A stretch of DNA of 64,000 nucleotides. Origin: Puccinia triticina. Lineage: Eukaryota > Basidiomycota > Pucciniomycetes > Pucciniales > Pucciniaceae. The notes beneath the pieces are model-generated. The model was given only the letters and a program-made list of their open reading frames with translations, had not been told where the DNA came from and did no database searches. Within the stretch, counting starts at the first letter, position 1. The number at the start of each line of letters is the position of its first letter. Positions 44,138 to 56,971 of this stretch are shown one piece after another. The stretch lies in NCBI RefSeq assembly GCF_026914185.1, contig NC_070567.1, positions 6,660,001 to 6,724,000 of the forward strand, given 5' to 3'. The position numbers and the translations under genes are program-made.

Positions 44138-47100
44138 ATGTCCAACAACACAAAAGGAGGACCCTCTACTCACGCCGATTTCGGCATCAACTCTCAAGTA
44201 CCTTCCGGAGCCTCGAAAATCTCCATCGCGAGGCTTCCCATCCTCAAATCTCCCGGAAATGACTCAAACTACCTTAACTGGAAAAAGGTCGTTCATCGTG
44301 TCTTCAAATCGGCAAAAGTGAGTCATGTCCTCACTTTGGTTGACCCTGTCTGTCGACCAACCACTTGGGAAGAGGAAAACGATCTCGTCTGCGCCATCCT
44401 GGTTCAGATAGTCAACGAATCGAACCTACGCCATCTTGCTGACGAGGACAACGCCGCGAAGATCTGGGACGATCTGTTGAGGGCCCACCAAGACTCCTCG
44501 TCTACTGGATCCGCAAACTCCTCAACACCAAAATGGAAGGCGACGATATCCATGCCCACATTGAATTGCTGGCGAAGGCGTACGAGCGACTGGATTCTCT
44601 AGTCACTCCCGAAAAACCCCTTACCCCTGAGGACGTCCACAATGCCGCCCTCCTAAGCTCCATTCCTTCCGACTGGCTCCACTGCGTATCGGGTCTCATG
44701 AACCAGGAAGGGGTCAAGACTGAAACGATAGTCTCTTCTCTGAAAAACAAAGCCATTCGCCGCGAGTCCCAAGGCGAAATCATATCAGTCTCGTCCACGA
44801 AGGCGACAGCTGCTAAACCAAAAGGCCCCCCTACCGGCCCTAAAGGAACTCACACCGATCCCGCGAAGAAAACTCGGCGATGTCCCCTTTGCAACTGCGA
44901 TTCTCATGATCTTAATTCGTGTAACAACACACGAAAACTAATCGCGGAGCATAAGGCAGCGCAGAAGGCTCGCTGGGAAGCCAACCAACAAGAAAAGCCA
45001 AGCACCTCTGGTAAACCGGAAGCTCAAGCCGGCAGGACTTCCGCAGCAACCCTTGGCCAGTCTTCCCACAGGTACGACGAAGATGGAGACTCGGACTATT
45101 CCGGCTCAGAACTAGAAGTCACGGCAGGAAACGCAGTGGCCTCGTTGTCTGCCTCATCCGACCCAATCCAAGGAGGCAATGCAAACATCGATTCTGGCTG
45201 CTCTATGTCGATGACACCAGATGGAGGCGCTCTCACCGACCTGAAGTTGGATCGTACTCCGGTTCAACTGGCCGATCACTCAGTCGTCAAAGCAACACAC
45301 CAAGGCCTAGCCCATCTCTCCATTGAAGGAAGCAATCCCATCAAGACTCTGGTCGTGCCAGCACTACACAAACCGCTGCTGTCGGTCGCAGGGCTATGCG
45401 ATGAGGGTCTTACGGTGGTCTTCACCAAGTCCTCATGCGATTTCTATCCCACCAAAGACACTCGGGTCATAGGTTCGCTTGCCGGGAGAGGATACCGACG
45501 GGGTAACCTATACTACCTGCCGTCCAAGCCTGTGAGCTCATATTCCTCTTTGTCGTTCCCTACTCCCTCTTTTGATAGGTCCCTTCTTGGTTATCACAAC
45601 CATTTCTCTCACATCGGCCTCAAACCCTTGAAACATCTACTGAAAACGAACGGCATCTCTCCATCAGTTATGAATGAAATCAATGTCCAGAACTGTCCGA
45701 TTTGCGTTCAAGCTAAAATGCCTCGAAAGTCGTTCAAATCACGCTCTTCTCATCGCGCTACTACCCCCGGCCAACTCATCCACTCAGACGTTGGCTCATA
45801 CGAGGTAAAGTCCCGCGAGGGCTATTCTTATTTCGTAACATTAATTGATGATTGTTCCAAGTTCCTTGTTGTCTATCCCATGAAATCAAAAAGCGATGTT
45901 TTCGCATGTTTCAAACTTTTTCGTGCCTTCTTTGAGAAGGATGGAGTCCACAAAATCTTAGCTCTCCGCTCCGATAACGGTGGAGAATACATTTCCACCA
46001 AATTTGGCTCTTATCTCTCCTTAGCTGGAATCAGGCATGAACCCGGTCCACCCCACTCACCAGAACTCAACGGAGTAGCCGAACGGACGAACCGAACCAT
46101 AAGCAATCTAGTGCGATCATCTCTTCTCAGCTCGAATCTACCCAAATCCTTCTGGGCAGATGCGCTGTTTGCATACAACTCCTACCCTTGCAACACACCA
46201 ATGGGATTCACCTCACCAAACTCAATTCTCAACGCACCTCCTGTCAATCTAAGCAGTCTACATCCTTTTGGCTGCTTGGTCTGGTACAAAGTACCAGAAG
46301 CCAGCAGAAAGAAACTCGATCAGAAGGGACGATCCTCGATCCTTCTGTCCTACCTCTCCGATGGCAACGGCTTTTGACTTTGGGACCTGGAAAAACGGTC
46401 CGTGATAAAATCCCAAGATGTTATTTTTGACAATAGCGTCTTCCCCTACGGGTCAAAGCTAAACGTCGCCCTTACCCCTATGTCGGTAGAAGTTCCCTGG
46501 CCATCGAACTCAGGTCTGGAAACTCCTCAACTCCTTGGTGTTCCTCAAACTCAGGTAGATCAGGAACCTTCTCAACCTCCGGCTACTCCTCGCACCCCAT
46601 CAACACCCGCCATCCCAAACACTCAACAAAATAGCCTACCCCCACCAGATATGCCTCTAGACATCCCTCTGAAGCCAAGATTCGATCGACGACTCACGGC
46701 CTCGATGCACGCGCCAGGAAATGCTCCTCAAGTTCCGATTGGAATCTCGTCCGACTCTGACCAATCCCCACCACACTCCCCTTCAGTGGATTCCTCTCCC
46801 GACGTGTCTGTCATTTCCCTGCCGGATCTCTCTCCTCCTCGAAGAATCCCCTCGCCATCGCCAAAGAGCTCCGCCTCGCCCTCTCCACATGTGTCCCCTT
46901 CTCCGCCAGCACCCTCTTCGCCTTCTTCCCCCAAAGTCCAGCCACCAGCTTCTCCTCCTCGCCGCCGTTCGGGGCGAGATCGTAAACCCACTCAACGTTA
47001 CGGCAACTGGGCTAACTCAGCGTCCGCCGACCCAGATATGGATACACCAAAAACCTGGAAACAGGTACTGAAATTGCCAAACAAAGACCGGTGGCTCAAG

Positions 47101-48585
47101 GCCGCAAACAATGAGTTTGCCTCCCTACTCGGGATGCAAACATGGAAGCTAGTCCCACGCCCGGCGAAGAGAAGAGTAATCAAGTCAAAGTGGGTCTTCA
47201 AGGTGAAGCGCCGCACCAATCATAGTATTCAAAAACTCAAGGCCAGACTGGTGGCCATGGGATACTCACAAATACAAGGCCTCGACTACGACGAGGTTTT
47301 CTCTCCTACACTTCGATTAGAAACTCTCAGACTCATTTTCACTTTGCTAGGCAGTCGCAGGTGGAAAGGGCGACAAGTGGATTTTAAGACCGCCTTTCTT
47401 AACGGTCACCTCGATTCCCCCGTGTACATGGAACAACCGCCCGGATTTGAGGATCCCACGCATCCTGATTGGGTGTGTGAGGTCAGTCGTTTGCTGTATG
47501 GCCTCAAGCAATCGCCAAGGCAGTGGAATATCGAGCTACACAAAGCGTTAATCGACACCGGCTGGTCGAACTCAACATACAATCCTACACTCTACTTCAA
47601 GATCATGAACAACAAACTGGTCGCCGCGCTCACCACGCACGTGGACGACCTAGCAATAGTTGGCGAGCCTGCGGTAGTCGATTCTATCATTGCGGCCTTG
47701 GGCGAGCGTTTCAAGATAGGAGCCGATGAGGAGCTCAACCACTTCCTTTCCCTCAAGATTACCAGGGACCACTCAAACCAACACGTTTTCCTGAATCAAT
47801 CCCATTATATTGAGGAACTCTGCGACCGCTTTCTTGGCGGTCAGTTCACCACGGTATCCACTCCCACTGACTCCACCTTTAAAGACCTTGGCAAGCGTCA
47901 AGCATCAGACCCAGCCTCGCCGGGGCCATACCCTCAGCTCATAGGCTCCCTATTGTGGGTTTCACAATGCACAAGGCCAGATATAGCGTTTGCTGTTAAT
48001 TGCCTTTCTCAACATCTCCGGGACCCCTCGTCTGATCACTGGAAAGCCGGTATTTGGGTCCTCAACTATATCATCTCGACGAAGTCCTTGAAACTTTGCC
48101 TCGGTGGGGACCTGATCACCTGTGCCGGCTACTCGGATTCGGATTGGGCTGAGGATCGCGATGATCGTCGGTCGACTTCAGCTTACACTTACCGAGTTGG
48201 AGACGGTGCTATCTCTTGGAAGTCCCGCAAACAAGCCACGGTATCCTTATCCAGCACGGAGGCCAAATACAAGGCTCTTTCAGACTCCTGCAAAGAGGGT
48301 CTTTGGCTACGACACCTTCTCACCGAGCTTCACCTCCGCCCAGACACCGCAATTCGGATACATGTCGACAACGAGGGCGCTGAAGCACTTGCCAAGAACC
48401 CCGAGCATCACGCCCGCACCAAACACATCCACGCCAGATATCACTTCATCTGGGAGTGCGTGCGCGATGCTGAAATCTCTCTGCTTCATGTCTCAACCAA
48501 AGATATGTTGGCGGATATGCTTACCAAGCCGCTGGCGCGCGTTGCGCTCGAAAAACACAGGCAAATGTCTGGCATTGTCGAGTAG
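44138..48585 (+). pseudogene. copia B Gag-PR-IN / RT-RNase H polyprotein
   Basis: Gag starts at ATG 44138 (MSNNTKGGPST). A 10-bp deletion near 44501, judged against copy C, shifts it out of the main frame. That frame is open from 44533 to 46377 with zinc knuckle CPLCNCDSHDLNSC, protease NIDSGCSMSMTPDGG, H-H-C-C and integrase D (HSDVGSYEV), D (RSDNGGEYIS) and E (GVAERTNRTI). After the UGA at 46375 the same frame continues as LWDLEKR, a Pro/Ser-rich linker, RT (QVDFKTAFLNGHL, YGLKQSPRQW, HVDDLAIVGE) and RNase H (STEAKYKALSD, IHVDNEGAEAL), ending in UAG at 48583. Apart from the UGA, integrase, RT and RNase H are intact. Confidence 0.9.
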
Positions 48586-48785
48586 TTCCTCTCCCTTCCC
48601 TCCCATTCTGACATCTGCCCTCTCACCTTAAATTCCTCTGTCCAATTCTTATGTCCTTCCTCTTTCTGTTTCCTTCTTATCCTGATAACTAAAACTCTTC
48701 CTCAAACTTCTTTTTCCCCATTACATTTCTTTCATTCTTTTCTTTTCTTTTTTTCTCTTCATTCCATGTGGTCAGCAAGGGGGGG

Positions 48786-49127
48786 TGTTGAGTATTATAC
48801 TCAGGTTTTGTTTCTCTGATATGCTTCTCACATTTCACTCATCTTTTCATTTCACAACCATGTCACATGTTGTATGTAGACTACCTGAGGCAGCAGGCGT
48901 GGAAGGATCCCTTTCATCATCCTTCCACGAACCTTGAACACCGCCCCGCATTGTGCCTGCTGTTCTCAGGTAGGTTTAGTTTCTTCTTTCTTTATTTCTT
49001 CTTTCCTCTCCTTTTCTCTTGTCCCTTTTCCACATTGATGTTCTAGTCTAACATGCAATTGATCATCCTTCCACGAACCTCAAACACTGCCCCGCATCGT
49101 GCCTGCTGTTCTCAGTTCACCTCATCA
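48786..49127 (+). repeat. copia B 3' LTR
   Basis: Same length as the 5' LTR with a few substitutions. Preceded by the polypurine tract agcaaggggggg at about 48774-48785. Confidence 0.92.
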
Positions 49128-49193
49128 GTGGTCAGTAAAGGTACATAATGAAACTTTGGGGGCTTGGGAGCATTTTGGTCACCCTCTGGCAGA

Positions 49194-50417
49194 CACTTCA
49201 AAGATAATTAAATTCCCCAAAAAAATTACTTAAAGTTTGAAGTTGGAAAAATCATTGAAAAAAAATCACTTCCTACTGAAAAAAAATGCTAACTGAGCGT
49301 GCTCAGCCAAAAAAATAAAAATGTGTCAGAATGAGTAAAAAACAATGGGACACATTTCTGGGGTGATTTGTTAGACGGGCCTGCATCAGGCCCGCATGGG
49401 CCCATACCAGGCCCATTGGGCCCATTGAAAAAGCAGTATTTGTTTGGAATTCCCATGCTCTGCTAAAATATGAAATGCGTCAAACCAAATAAATAATGAG
49501 GGGGCACATTTTTTGGGAGATTTTTTCACGGGCCTGAATGAGGCCCACCCGGCCCTCACAAAGCCCACTGCCACTGGGCCCATTGAAAGAGTAGCCTTAG
49601 TCAAGAATGCCTTATATGCTCAGCTAAGAAACAAAAATGTGTCAACCTGAGTAAAAAATATGGGGCCACACTTGTGGGGAGCGCTTATTGACAGACCTGC
49701 ATCAGGCCCATACGGGCCTACCCAAAGCTAGTTGGGCCAACCCAAAAGTATTCTTGGTTAAGAATGCCCATATGATGTTTCAGAACAGCACGAATTGGCC
49801 ACTGATCAACAGAAGATATTGAAGGGCTTCTGACATCTGTATGACATTTGTGCACTCACAGAATTTAGGTCCAGGCCCATCCCTTCCCCTAGGAAACCTG
49901 TTGGCCCGTACCTGCCTGATACAGGCCCGTCCAAAAAGCCTCCCCAAAAATCCCCCCCCCCATTTTTTACTCAGTCTGACACATTTTTTTTTCTTAGCTG
50001 AGCATATGCTTTCTTAACCAAGGCTACTCTTTCAATGGGCCCAGTGGGCTGTGTGGGGGCCATGTGGGCCTCATCCAGGCCCGTGAAAAAATCTCCCAAA
50101 AAATGTGCCCCCTCATTATTTATTTGGTTTGACCCATTTCATATTTTAGCAGAGCATGGGAATTCCAAACAAATACTGCTTTTTCAATGGGCCCAACGGG
50201 CCTGGTATGGGCCCATGCGGGCCTGATGCAGGCCCGTCTAACAAATCACCCCAGAAATGTGCCCCATTGTTTTTTACTCATTCTGACACATTTTTATTTT
50301 TTTGGCTGAGCACGCTCAGTTAGCATTTTTTTCAGTAGGAAGTGATTTTTTTTCAATGATTTTCCCAACTTCAAACTTTAAGTAATTTTTTTGGGGAATT
50401 CAATTATCCTTGAAGTG
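49194..50417. mobile_element. CACTA-like MITE, 1.2 kb, TSD aga
   Basis: The ends are CACTTCAAAGATAATT and its inverted counterpart AATTATCCTTGAAGTG, flanked by aga (49191-49193 and 50418-50420). Joining the flanks restores the foldback phrase ctggcagaaggattccc. CACT termini with a 3-bp duplication fit the CACTA (EnSpm) superfamily. Almost the whole element is an inverted repeat, with subterminal gggcctgcatcaggccc-type palindromes in several copies. It has no coding capacity. Confidence 0.75.
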
Positions 50418-51637
50418 AGAAGGATTCCCACGCTGGGATGAGATATAGTGGAAGAAACACCAAGAAACTACCAAAGTAGTGATATTTGGAAACTGATCAG
50501 ACTGCTGCTACATTTGGGGGTTTTGTGGTCAGTAAAGGTAAATGATGAAACTTTGGGGGATTTTCAACATTTTGTTCACCATCTGGCAGAAGGATTCCCA
50601 GGCTGGGATGAGATATAGTGGCAGAAACACCAAGAAACTACCAAGGTAGTGATATTTGGGAACTGATCAGACTGTAGCTGCTACATTTGGGAGTTTTGTG
50701 GTCAGTAAAGGTACATGATGAAACTTTGGGGAATTGTAAACATTTTGGTAACCATTTGACAGAAGGATTCCCACGCTGTGATTGGATATAGTGGCAGAAA
50801 CACCAAGAAACTACCAAAGTAGTGATATTTTGGAACTGATCAGACTTTAGCTGCTACATTTGGGGCTTTTGTGGTCAGTAAAGGTACATAATGAAACTTT
50901 GGGGGCTTCTCAACATTTTGGTAACAATATCTTGGCAGAATTCCCACACTGGGATGAGATATAGTAGCAGAAACACCAAGAAACTATCAAAGTAGTGATA
51001 TTTGGCAATTGATCAGATTTCAGCTGCTGCATAATGGATGTGACCCCAAACACAATATTTCTGGGTTTTATATGCAGAACAATTGTTTGATGAAATTTTA
51101 TGTGGAAATATTCCTCATTAATCTGTGGCTGATAACAAAAGTAGATAAAAAAAAACCTGACAAAAATATGCTAAACCATGGTAAACCAATTTCAAAAAGG
51201 CCTTCTATGCATGTAGCACTTCAAGTATGATGTGCAATATCTTCAGGAAGTTCAATCAACCAAATTCACAATGTGTGCAGGATGGTATCATGAGACAGGT
51301 CTGGGGTAAATGTTTTTCCTTTTTTGAAAAAAGTAGATTTGGAGACTTCTGATGACATCAATTGTTGAAGTAAAAAAAAAAAAGAAGAAAAAAAAATTGA
51401 GACCCCTCAGCCACCCTGGCCAATTAATCCTAAAACTTGCAATGTCTTTTTCTCATGAAGAATCAAATGGTGTATGTAGAAATTTATCAATGTTATCAGG
51501 CAAGAAAAAAAGATTCCTGTGGCTTGAAGCTAACACAGGGGGAAGGAGGGAGATTATAGAAGAGTATTATGGAGACATGGAACACAGGCAAAGGTATCAA
51601 GAGGAAAAAAAAAAAATGATCAATATAAATTGATCAA

Positions 51638-54356
51638 CTAGAGGCCAAGGCGGCTTCGCCGCTGCAGGGGGCATTCAAGTATTGCCAACACCCCTATCTC
51701 TCTCTCTTATTTCAAATCAAATCCAGATCCACTGATCAGCTCCCCCTGCCCCCTCCCCCCCATCTTCAGAAAAGTGTGCCTGGGTGAAAAGGAGTGGGGT
51801 TGAAGATGAACACCAGATAAGATGTAATTGTTTCCAGGTCAGCTACATAGAAGAATCAGTATTCCTCTTGGTCATTTTTTTCCTTTACAGTGTTGGTTGT
51901 GTATGCATATGATTGTTTCACATGTGGCAACCCTTACTTGATTAGGAATGTTTTAGAAATTGTAAGGGATTGACTCTTGATCTTGGATTCTGTGATTCCA
52001 CATGTATTTGATAAACTCTGATCAATAGGTACAATCAAGTAGAAAATTGTCTTGATTTTATTTACCATTCAATGAGGTCTTATCAAATTCACATATTGTG
52101 TTGAGGAGAAAAGTGGTGAGAAGGTAGAACCATAAATGACAACAAATAATCTTTGAGAGTTGGCAAAAGATGATAATTAAAATGACCTTAATATAACAAT
52201 ACTGGTAACTGAATGGTTATTTTGTAAATTGGAAGATAAAAAAAAAGATGTACATTCTGTCATTTTTCTTCACAAGAAGACAAGAATGTGAAAAAGAAGG
52301 CATGGTTCAGGAAGGAAAGGTGTAGAATTGATGTCTCAATTTTCGGGACAGAGGAGGGGAGTCTTTGGGGTAGAATTGGGGAGAGCAAAGAGTTGGGTCA
52401 GGAATTATTTGCAAGGTCAATGAGAAGCAGAATCCGTGCAAAATGGAGTCCTGGTGTTGGTCGGAAAGGCGCATTGGAGTGTATCAAGCGAGTGGAGCAA
52501 TTGGTAGTTGCACTCAAGGTCCTTGGCAAAGCCAAAGCCAGGGTTGATGATTAGGTTTCTGCGCTCGATGCCTTCACATAATGCCTTTCATATTTTCTGC
52601 GCAAGGTCTCTTCAGAAGACGGTCCCGACGTTCCCGTCTTGGTAGCGAGCCATCTCAACCATCTTCAGAGAGTTTCCGCGGATGTGCATCAGCATGTAGG
52701 ACATGTCCAAGCAGGCGCATAGACTTTGTAATAGATCAAATCAAGAAACAATGCTTCATCTATGAGTAGGAGTGTCAGAGGGCCGCCATCATGATGAAAT
52801 TGGCCCTGGAATTGTAAGAATCCTCCAGGCTTCTTGAAAGATAAGATATTTATTGATGGAATAAGAATCATGATAACAGAGAACAATTCAACAATGGAGA
52901 AAGGATGAGCTTTTTGCTAGGTATTTCATTACAAGAAGGAAAGGAGGGGAACATAAGAGAAACTTGAATTAAACTCTTTATGCTTCAACTTGATAGATGG
53001 TAGCAGTGGGGGAGATAGCTTGTTAGATCAAAAAGGCCATTGTAGGCTGTGAAGAGCTATTGAAAAGAGCAGGCTGGGGCCTGTGACGGCCAATATGAAG
53101 GTTTGGCAAGGGAGTGAATTCTGTGTGCGGCAGCAACATGAAGAAGTTCAGGGGTGAGATTGGTGCTGGAGAAGCAAGTGTTATCTGGGAAGAAACCTCA
53201 AGGCTCTCCTTGCTTGTTTTGCTTGACTCTTCCTAAAGTGCATGTATGTATACTCAAAGGTGGCCCTACCACTAGCCCACACAGTGCACTTTTAATAAAA
53301 TTGGATGATGGTTAATTTCTTGACCTGTTGTAGCACATTTTATCACCCACAATTTTCAGCATACAGACCTAGAATTAGATACTGATTGCTTGATTGATTT
53401 GTGGATTCATTGTCTACCAGTTTGGGGAAAATGCAATTCAAAATTTATGAAAAACTCTCACAATCAGCAAGTCACATTGAAATATTGCAAGGTTCATATC
53501 CAATCACTTTGGCCACCCTGACAAGGTTCACAATGTATGAGAAAATGTTTAATTTCAAACTTATACAGAATGCATAAAGGAGATGGAGGAAGCTGACATT
53601 GAAGGGTGAACTGCTTGATATTTCCATTCTCAACAATCCATCTAGCTGGCTGGAACTGACGGCAATCCTCCCCAAACCTCAGGGTATCAACCATTCACCC
53701 AAGAGCTTCAGATCAAGTATCCAAAAAAAGATATATTACATTCACAGAAAAGGGAGAAACAACAATCAGCTGAGCCAACATTAATAGCAGCAATGGGGTG
53801 ATTGACTTGCATCCACAAGTCCCCATGAAAAAACCACATGATTGGATATAATTAGCCTCCACCCCCTGGGATCTTGGTGACTTTCAGGCTAATAATTGTC
53901 TAACTACCCACTTGAATACCACAATTGATTCCAAGCATGAAAACTTCTCTGAGGGTTTGAATAACTGCTGAATGTCTTAGTCATGTGATTTAATTTTTGT
54001 GAGAGGAAAAACAAATGAACCAAAGGTGACCAAAAGGGAAAATTGAGTGAGATCAAGACCCCATGTAAAAAACAGAAAGTAAATGAAGGATGTGACAACT
54101 CAATCTTGGAAAAGGATCCCAAGAAAAGACAAAAAAGATGACTTTTTGGGAGCATGAGTGGCACCAACAAACAAACAAAAAATGGATCAAGACATTTGCA
54201 CATCACCATCACCATCAGGATCTGAGCCAAGTGTAAGATGATTACTTGGAGGACACTTTGGTTGATCAAGTAACGGTGCATATAAGTATTTCAGTTTAAT
54301 CTATGTAGCAAAAAGTCCATGGCCATAAACAAGAAGTTAGTACAAGCCATTTCAAT
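51638..54356. other. AT-rich intergenic stretch
   Basis: No recognisable gene. The longest plus-strand ORF here (52288-52554, 88 codons) contains GALECIKRVEQLVVALKVLG and could be an exon end, but it matches nothing I know. The remaining ORFs are short and unsupported. No repeat structure was noticed. Confidence 0.4.
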
Positions 54357-54746
54357 CTATGTCTCTCTTCCTGAGAGCCCCTTTGGTCTCTGGAGAGGAT
54401 ATGACTTACATTTTAGATACGGAAGAATAGGAGTTGAGGAGGGCATCTTGGACAGAGCGCATCGTCGGCGCGACCTTGTTGGAATGGTTCTTGAGGTATT
54501 GTCCATGAGAAGTATAGTGTTGATCCAAGGAAGGTTGAACTGGAGATGATTAGACGAGCCGTCAACCATGGCTTTGGAGATGGACTTGAGCAGCTTGGAA
54601 ACAGAAGTTGGTAGGAGTTGTGCGGCGATGACCTTGATTTCTTTGAACAGGATTGATTGGTAGTAGAATTTGCTGATGTACTCTTTGTTGCCTGAAAAGG
54701 CCTGAACACCATCACGAGAGTTACATGTACACCTTTTGGAATGCAT
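54357..54746 (-). CDS. unassigned ORF
   Basis: A 129-codon minus-strand frame, with the internal segment SKFYYQSILFKEIKVIAAQL followed by LPTSVSKLLKSISKAMVDG. A GTAAGT lies near 54412 on the same strand, so it may be part of a spliced gene. No domain is recognised; chance is possible. Confidence 0.2.
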   Translation of the reverse strand: MHSKRCTCNSRDGVQAFSGNKEYISKFYYQSILFKEIKVIAAQLLPTSVSKLLKSISKAMVDGSSNHLQFNLPWINTILLMDNTSRTIPTRSRRRCALSKMPSSTPILPYLKCKSYPLQRPKGLSGRET

Positions 54747-55750
54747 TTGAGATATTCTGATTTCTTAACGGTATGGCGCTTCTACCTGTGCGCGGTAGAC
54801 AGCGGCTGAGGGGATGGTGCAGAAAAGCTGCCCTCGTGGTTGATCCGGAAATGAGTCTTAGAATCAGAAGATAGCGGGTGGGTAGGGATTTTGAGAGGAC
54901 GAGGTGGATGGAATACCCCTCGGCGGTGTTGAGTTTTTGTGGGAAAAAGAAAAAGGGGAAGGAAGAATCTCTTGGTAAAGGATGCGGGAACAGGTTCGGA
55001 AGTATGCGCGAAGTGCGTCGGGAAAAGAAACTCAGACAGGAGCGATAAACTCCAGAGTATCGGGATCTCAAAACTCAGACAGAAAATAAACTCCAGAATC
55101 GTGATGATACTTTTCCTTGGATCAGAAAAAAAGGTACCATGCCGGCCCCTCCTCTAAGTTCGGCTGAACTTAGACTCAGGGTCGGTGACAGTCTATGCGA
55201 CAGGCTGCGCGACAGGCCCTTGTGCCCGCCGCGCGCGCGCTACAACCTAGGAAAAAGAGAAACAGGAGCCGCAACAATAGAAGGGAACCCCACCACACGA
55301 CAAAACAAGGAAAACAGACAACAAACAAAACAAAAGCTAAAACCAAAACCAACCCGCCTCCTGCACTCCCATCCAACGCGCGCAAAATGAGAAACAAAAA
55401 AAAGAGAAAAGAGAACAACAAAAGAAGAAAAGAAACAAAGGAAACAAAAGAACAAAAGATAATAAAGGAGAGCCGGACGGAGTCTAGATCCTGAAACGCC
55501 GGGACTTGATGAGACTGTGCCTCTGAGTTAATTTTTTGGCTGTCGTGGGTCTCCACCGAGTTGTCCACCACATCCACCCACCATTTGCAGACTGTCCCTA
55601 GTCTGCTCCTGGCGCCGCGTCCACCTAAGAAGTGAAAAGAAAGGGAAGGAACAAAACAAAAGAAGGTCCTTGGGGCTCACATGTGTGGCGAATTGTGATG
55701 CTTTGACAACAGGCGGTAGAGATACCCGAGGTGCACACTTATGGGAGGAC
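54747..55750. other. 3' region of gypsy element G2, LTR not resolved
   Basis: Downstream of the gypsy integrase stop (minus strand) lie about 600 bp of pyrimidine-rich sequence. A palindrome ctaagttcggctgaacttag at 55155-55174 follows, and then agaggaggggccgg, which could be a polypurine tract with the LTR to its left. The LTR edges cannot be fixed because only one end of G2 is in the window. Confidence 0.4.
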
Positions 55751-56620
55751 TTACTTCTGTTCTCTCAAGCCTCCGCGAGACCGATATTTCTTGACTTGAT
55801 CCGCTGCAAAGCGCCGCTTGAGCTCGGTGCCATCCAATTCAGCCAAGACGTAGGATCCGCCTTCGACTTGCTTCACCACGCGGTAGGGCCCATTCCATTT
55901 GTGCGCGAAAAGTTGGCCCCACTGCGTCTCGAGAGACCGGTTATACGCCAAAACCATGTCGCCTGGCTCGAGGGGGTCGCGCATCCGACCCGCGTGCTCC
56001 TCTTCCCAGTAACGGATCGCATCGCCGCGAGATTCCATCATTTTCCGATACGCCACTCCACAAGTCTCTTCGCTTCGCTCCAGCTGGATAGATTGGGCCG
56101 CTATCAGATCCGTCGTCGACTTCACCGAGTCCCAGTCGACGCCTAAATAAGACTCTATTTCTAGATCCAGAGGCAAAGCCGCGCGCTGCCCGAACACTAG
56201 CTCATAGGGAGAATACCCCGTGGTTTGCTTTGTTGAGATCCGGTCCGCGAACAGAACTAAAGGGAGGAATTTTCGGCAGTTCTTGCCGCTTTTGCCAGCC
56301 AACTTGACCAAGGCTGCTTTCAAAGGACCGTGCCCACGCTCCACCATACCCTGCCCTTCAGGGTAGTAGGGAGTGGAAACGCGATGCTGGCCGGGAAGTT
56401 GCCTCAACATCTCCGCCAATGCGCCGCCGAACTCGGATCCGCCATCCGTAGAGTAAGATTTGGCAAGTCCATACCGCATGGTCCAGTTCTCCTGTAGGAA
56501 AGCCGCCACCGCCTCAGATGTGAGATTGTTGAGAATTTTGGCCTCAACCCAGCCAGAGAAGTCGTCTCGGGCAACAATGAGGTACTTTGCTCCGCTCGCC
56601 TTGAGGTGGACCGCGTCCAT
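55751..56620 (-). pseudogene. gypsy G2 integrase core and C-terminal part
   Basis: This 289-codon stretch carries the catalytic triad D (MDAVHLK), D (YSTDGGSEFGG) and E (GQGMVERGHGPLK), then a C-terminal GPY/F-like module (WNGPYRVVKQVEGGSYVLAEL). No chromodomain is visible. The stop is at 55751. All catalytic residues are present; the copy is dead only through the insertion and the upstream frameshift. Confidence 0.88.
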
Positions 56621-56625
56621 CGAGA

Positions 56626-56800
56626 TGATAAGCGAGACAGGGTCTGGAGGCAGCGGGCACGGTGCGGAGTCGAGTGAGATGGTTGTGGAAGGATGAGGAG
56701 AGAGCCTTCCACGTACGCTGCTCCAGGTAGACTACAGTACAAGTGACATGTGTGTGAAATGTATGTGGCATAAAGAAAACATAACTTGACTATCTTAACA
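56626..56800 (-). repeat. copia C 3' LTR
   Basis: A 175-bp TG...CA repeat, preceded in sense direction by the polypurine tract gcaaggggggg (56801-56811). It has the gtggaagg...ccttccac hairpin but not the duplication found in the LTRs of A and B. Confidence 0.9.
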
Positions 56801-56971
56801 CCCCCCCTTGCTGCATACATGGGAAAATTTGAAGAGAAAAAAAAGAGGAAAGAAAAATGAAAACAGTATAGAGGAAGAAGGAAAGAGAGAGAAGATAGAG
56901 AGCGGGAAGGAAGGAGAGGAGGAATGGGGAAAAAGAAAAATGGGAAATTGCCCTGCTGGTCGGATGGTGGG

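Larger units (their letters stand above)
43672..49127 (+). mobile_element. Ty1/copia retrotransposon B, full length, TSD gtggt
   Basis: Two 342-bp LTRs (43672-44013 and 48786-49127) start TGTTGAG and end CATCA, flanked by gtggt (43667-43671 and 49128-49132). Joining the flanks restores the foldback repeat phrase ttttgtggtcagtaaagg, which proves the edges. The polyprotein is nearly intact: one 10-bp deletion in gag and one UGA between integrase and RT. It is the least damaged of the three copia copies. Confidence 0.95.
36523..51637. repeat. large foldback element opened by three insertions
   Basis: The outer arms are inverted copies. The left begins ttgatcagtttatattgatc and the right ends gatcaatataaattgatcaa; the match extends about 620 bp inwards on each side. 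Inside are units of about 170 bp containing gtggtcagtaaaggtacat and gatgagatatagtggcag. They lie in one orientation up to about 43315 and in the opposite orientation after it, so that point is the original centre. Copia A, copia B and the CACTA-like MITE interrupt the units with clean target duplications. Without them the element is about 2.6 kb. There is no coding capacity of its own. Confidence 0.75.

Noticed and set aside
44498..44535. Programmed frameshift between gag and the rest of copia B
   Set aside because: Comparison with copy C shows a 10-bp deletion at the site, and copies A and C have gag in the same frame as pol, so this is a mutation.
36523..51637. Target-site duplication for the large foldback
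   Set aside because: Left flank gcgta and right flank ctaga share no clean repeat; ta at a one-base offset is too weak to call.
55176..55577. 133-codon minus-strand ORF that looks like a multi-pass hydrophobic protein
   Set aside because: It is generated by a long pyrimidine-rich stretch downstream of the gypsy integrase; Leu/Phe runs follow directly from TTT/CTT and there is no domain or codon bias.
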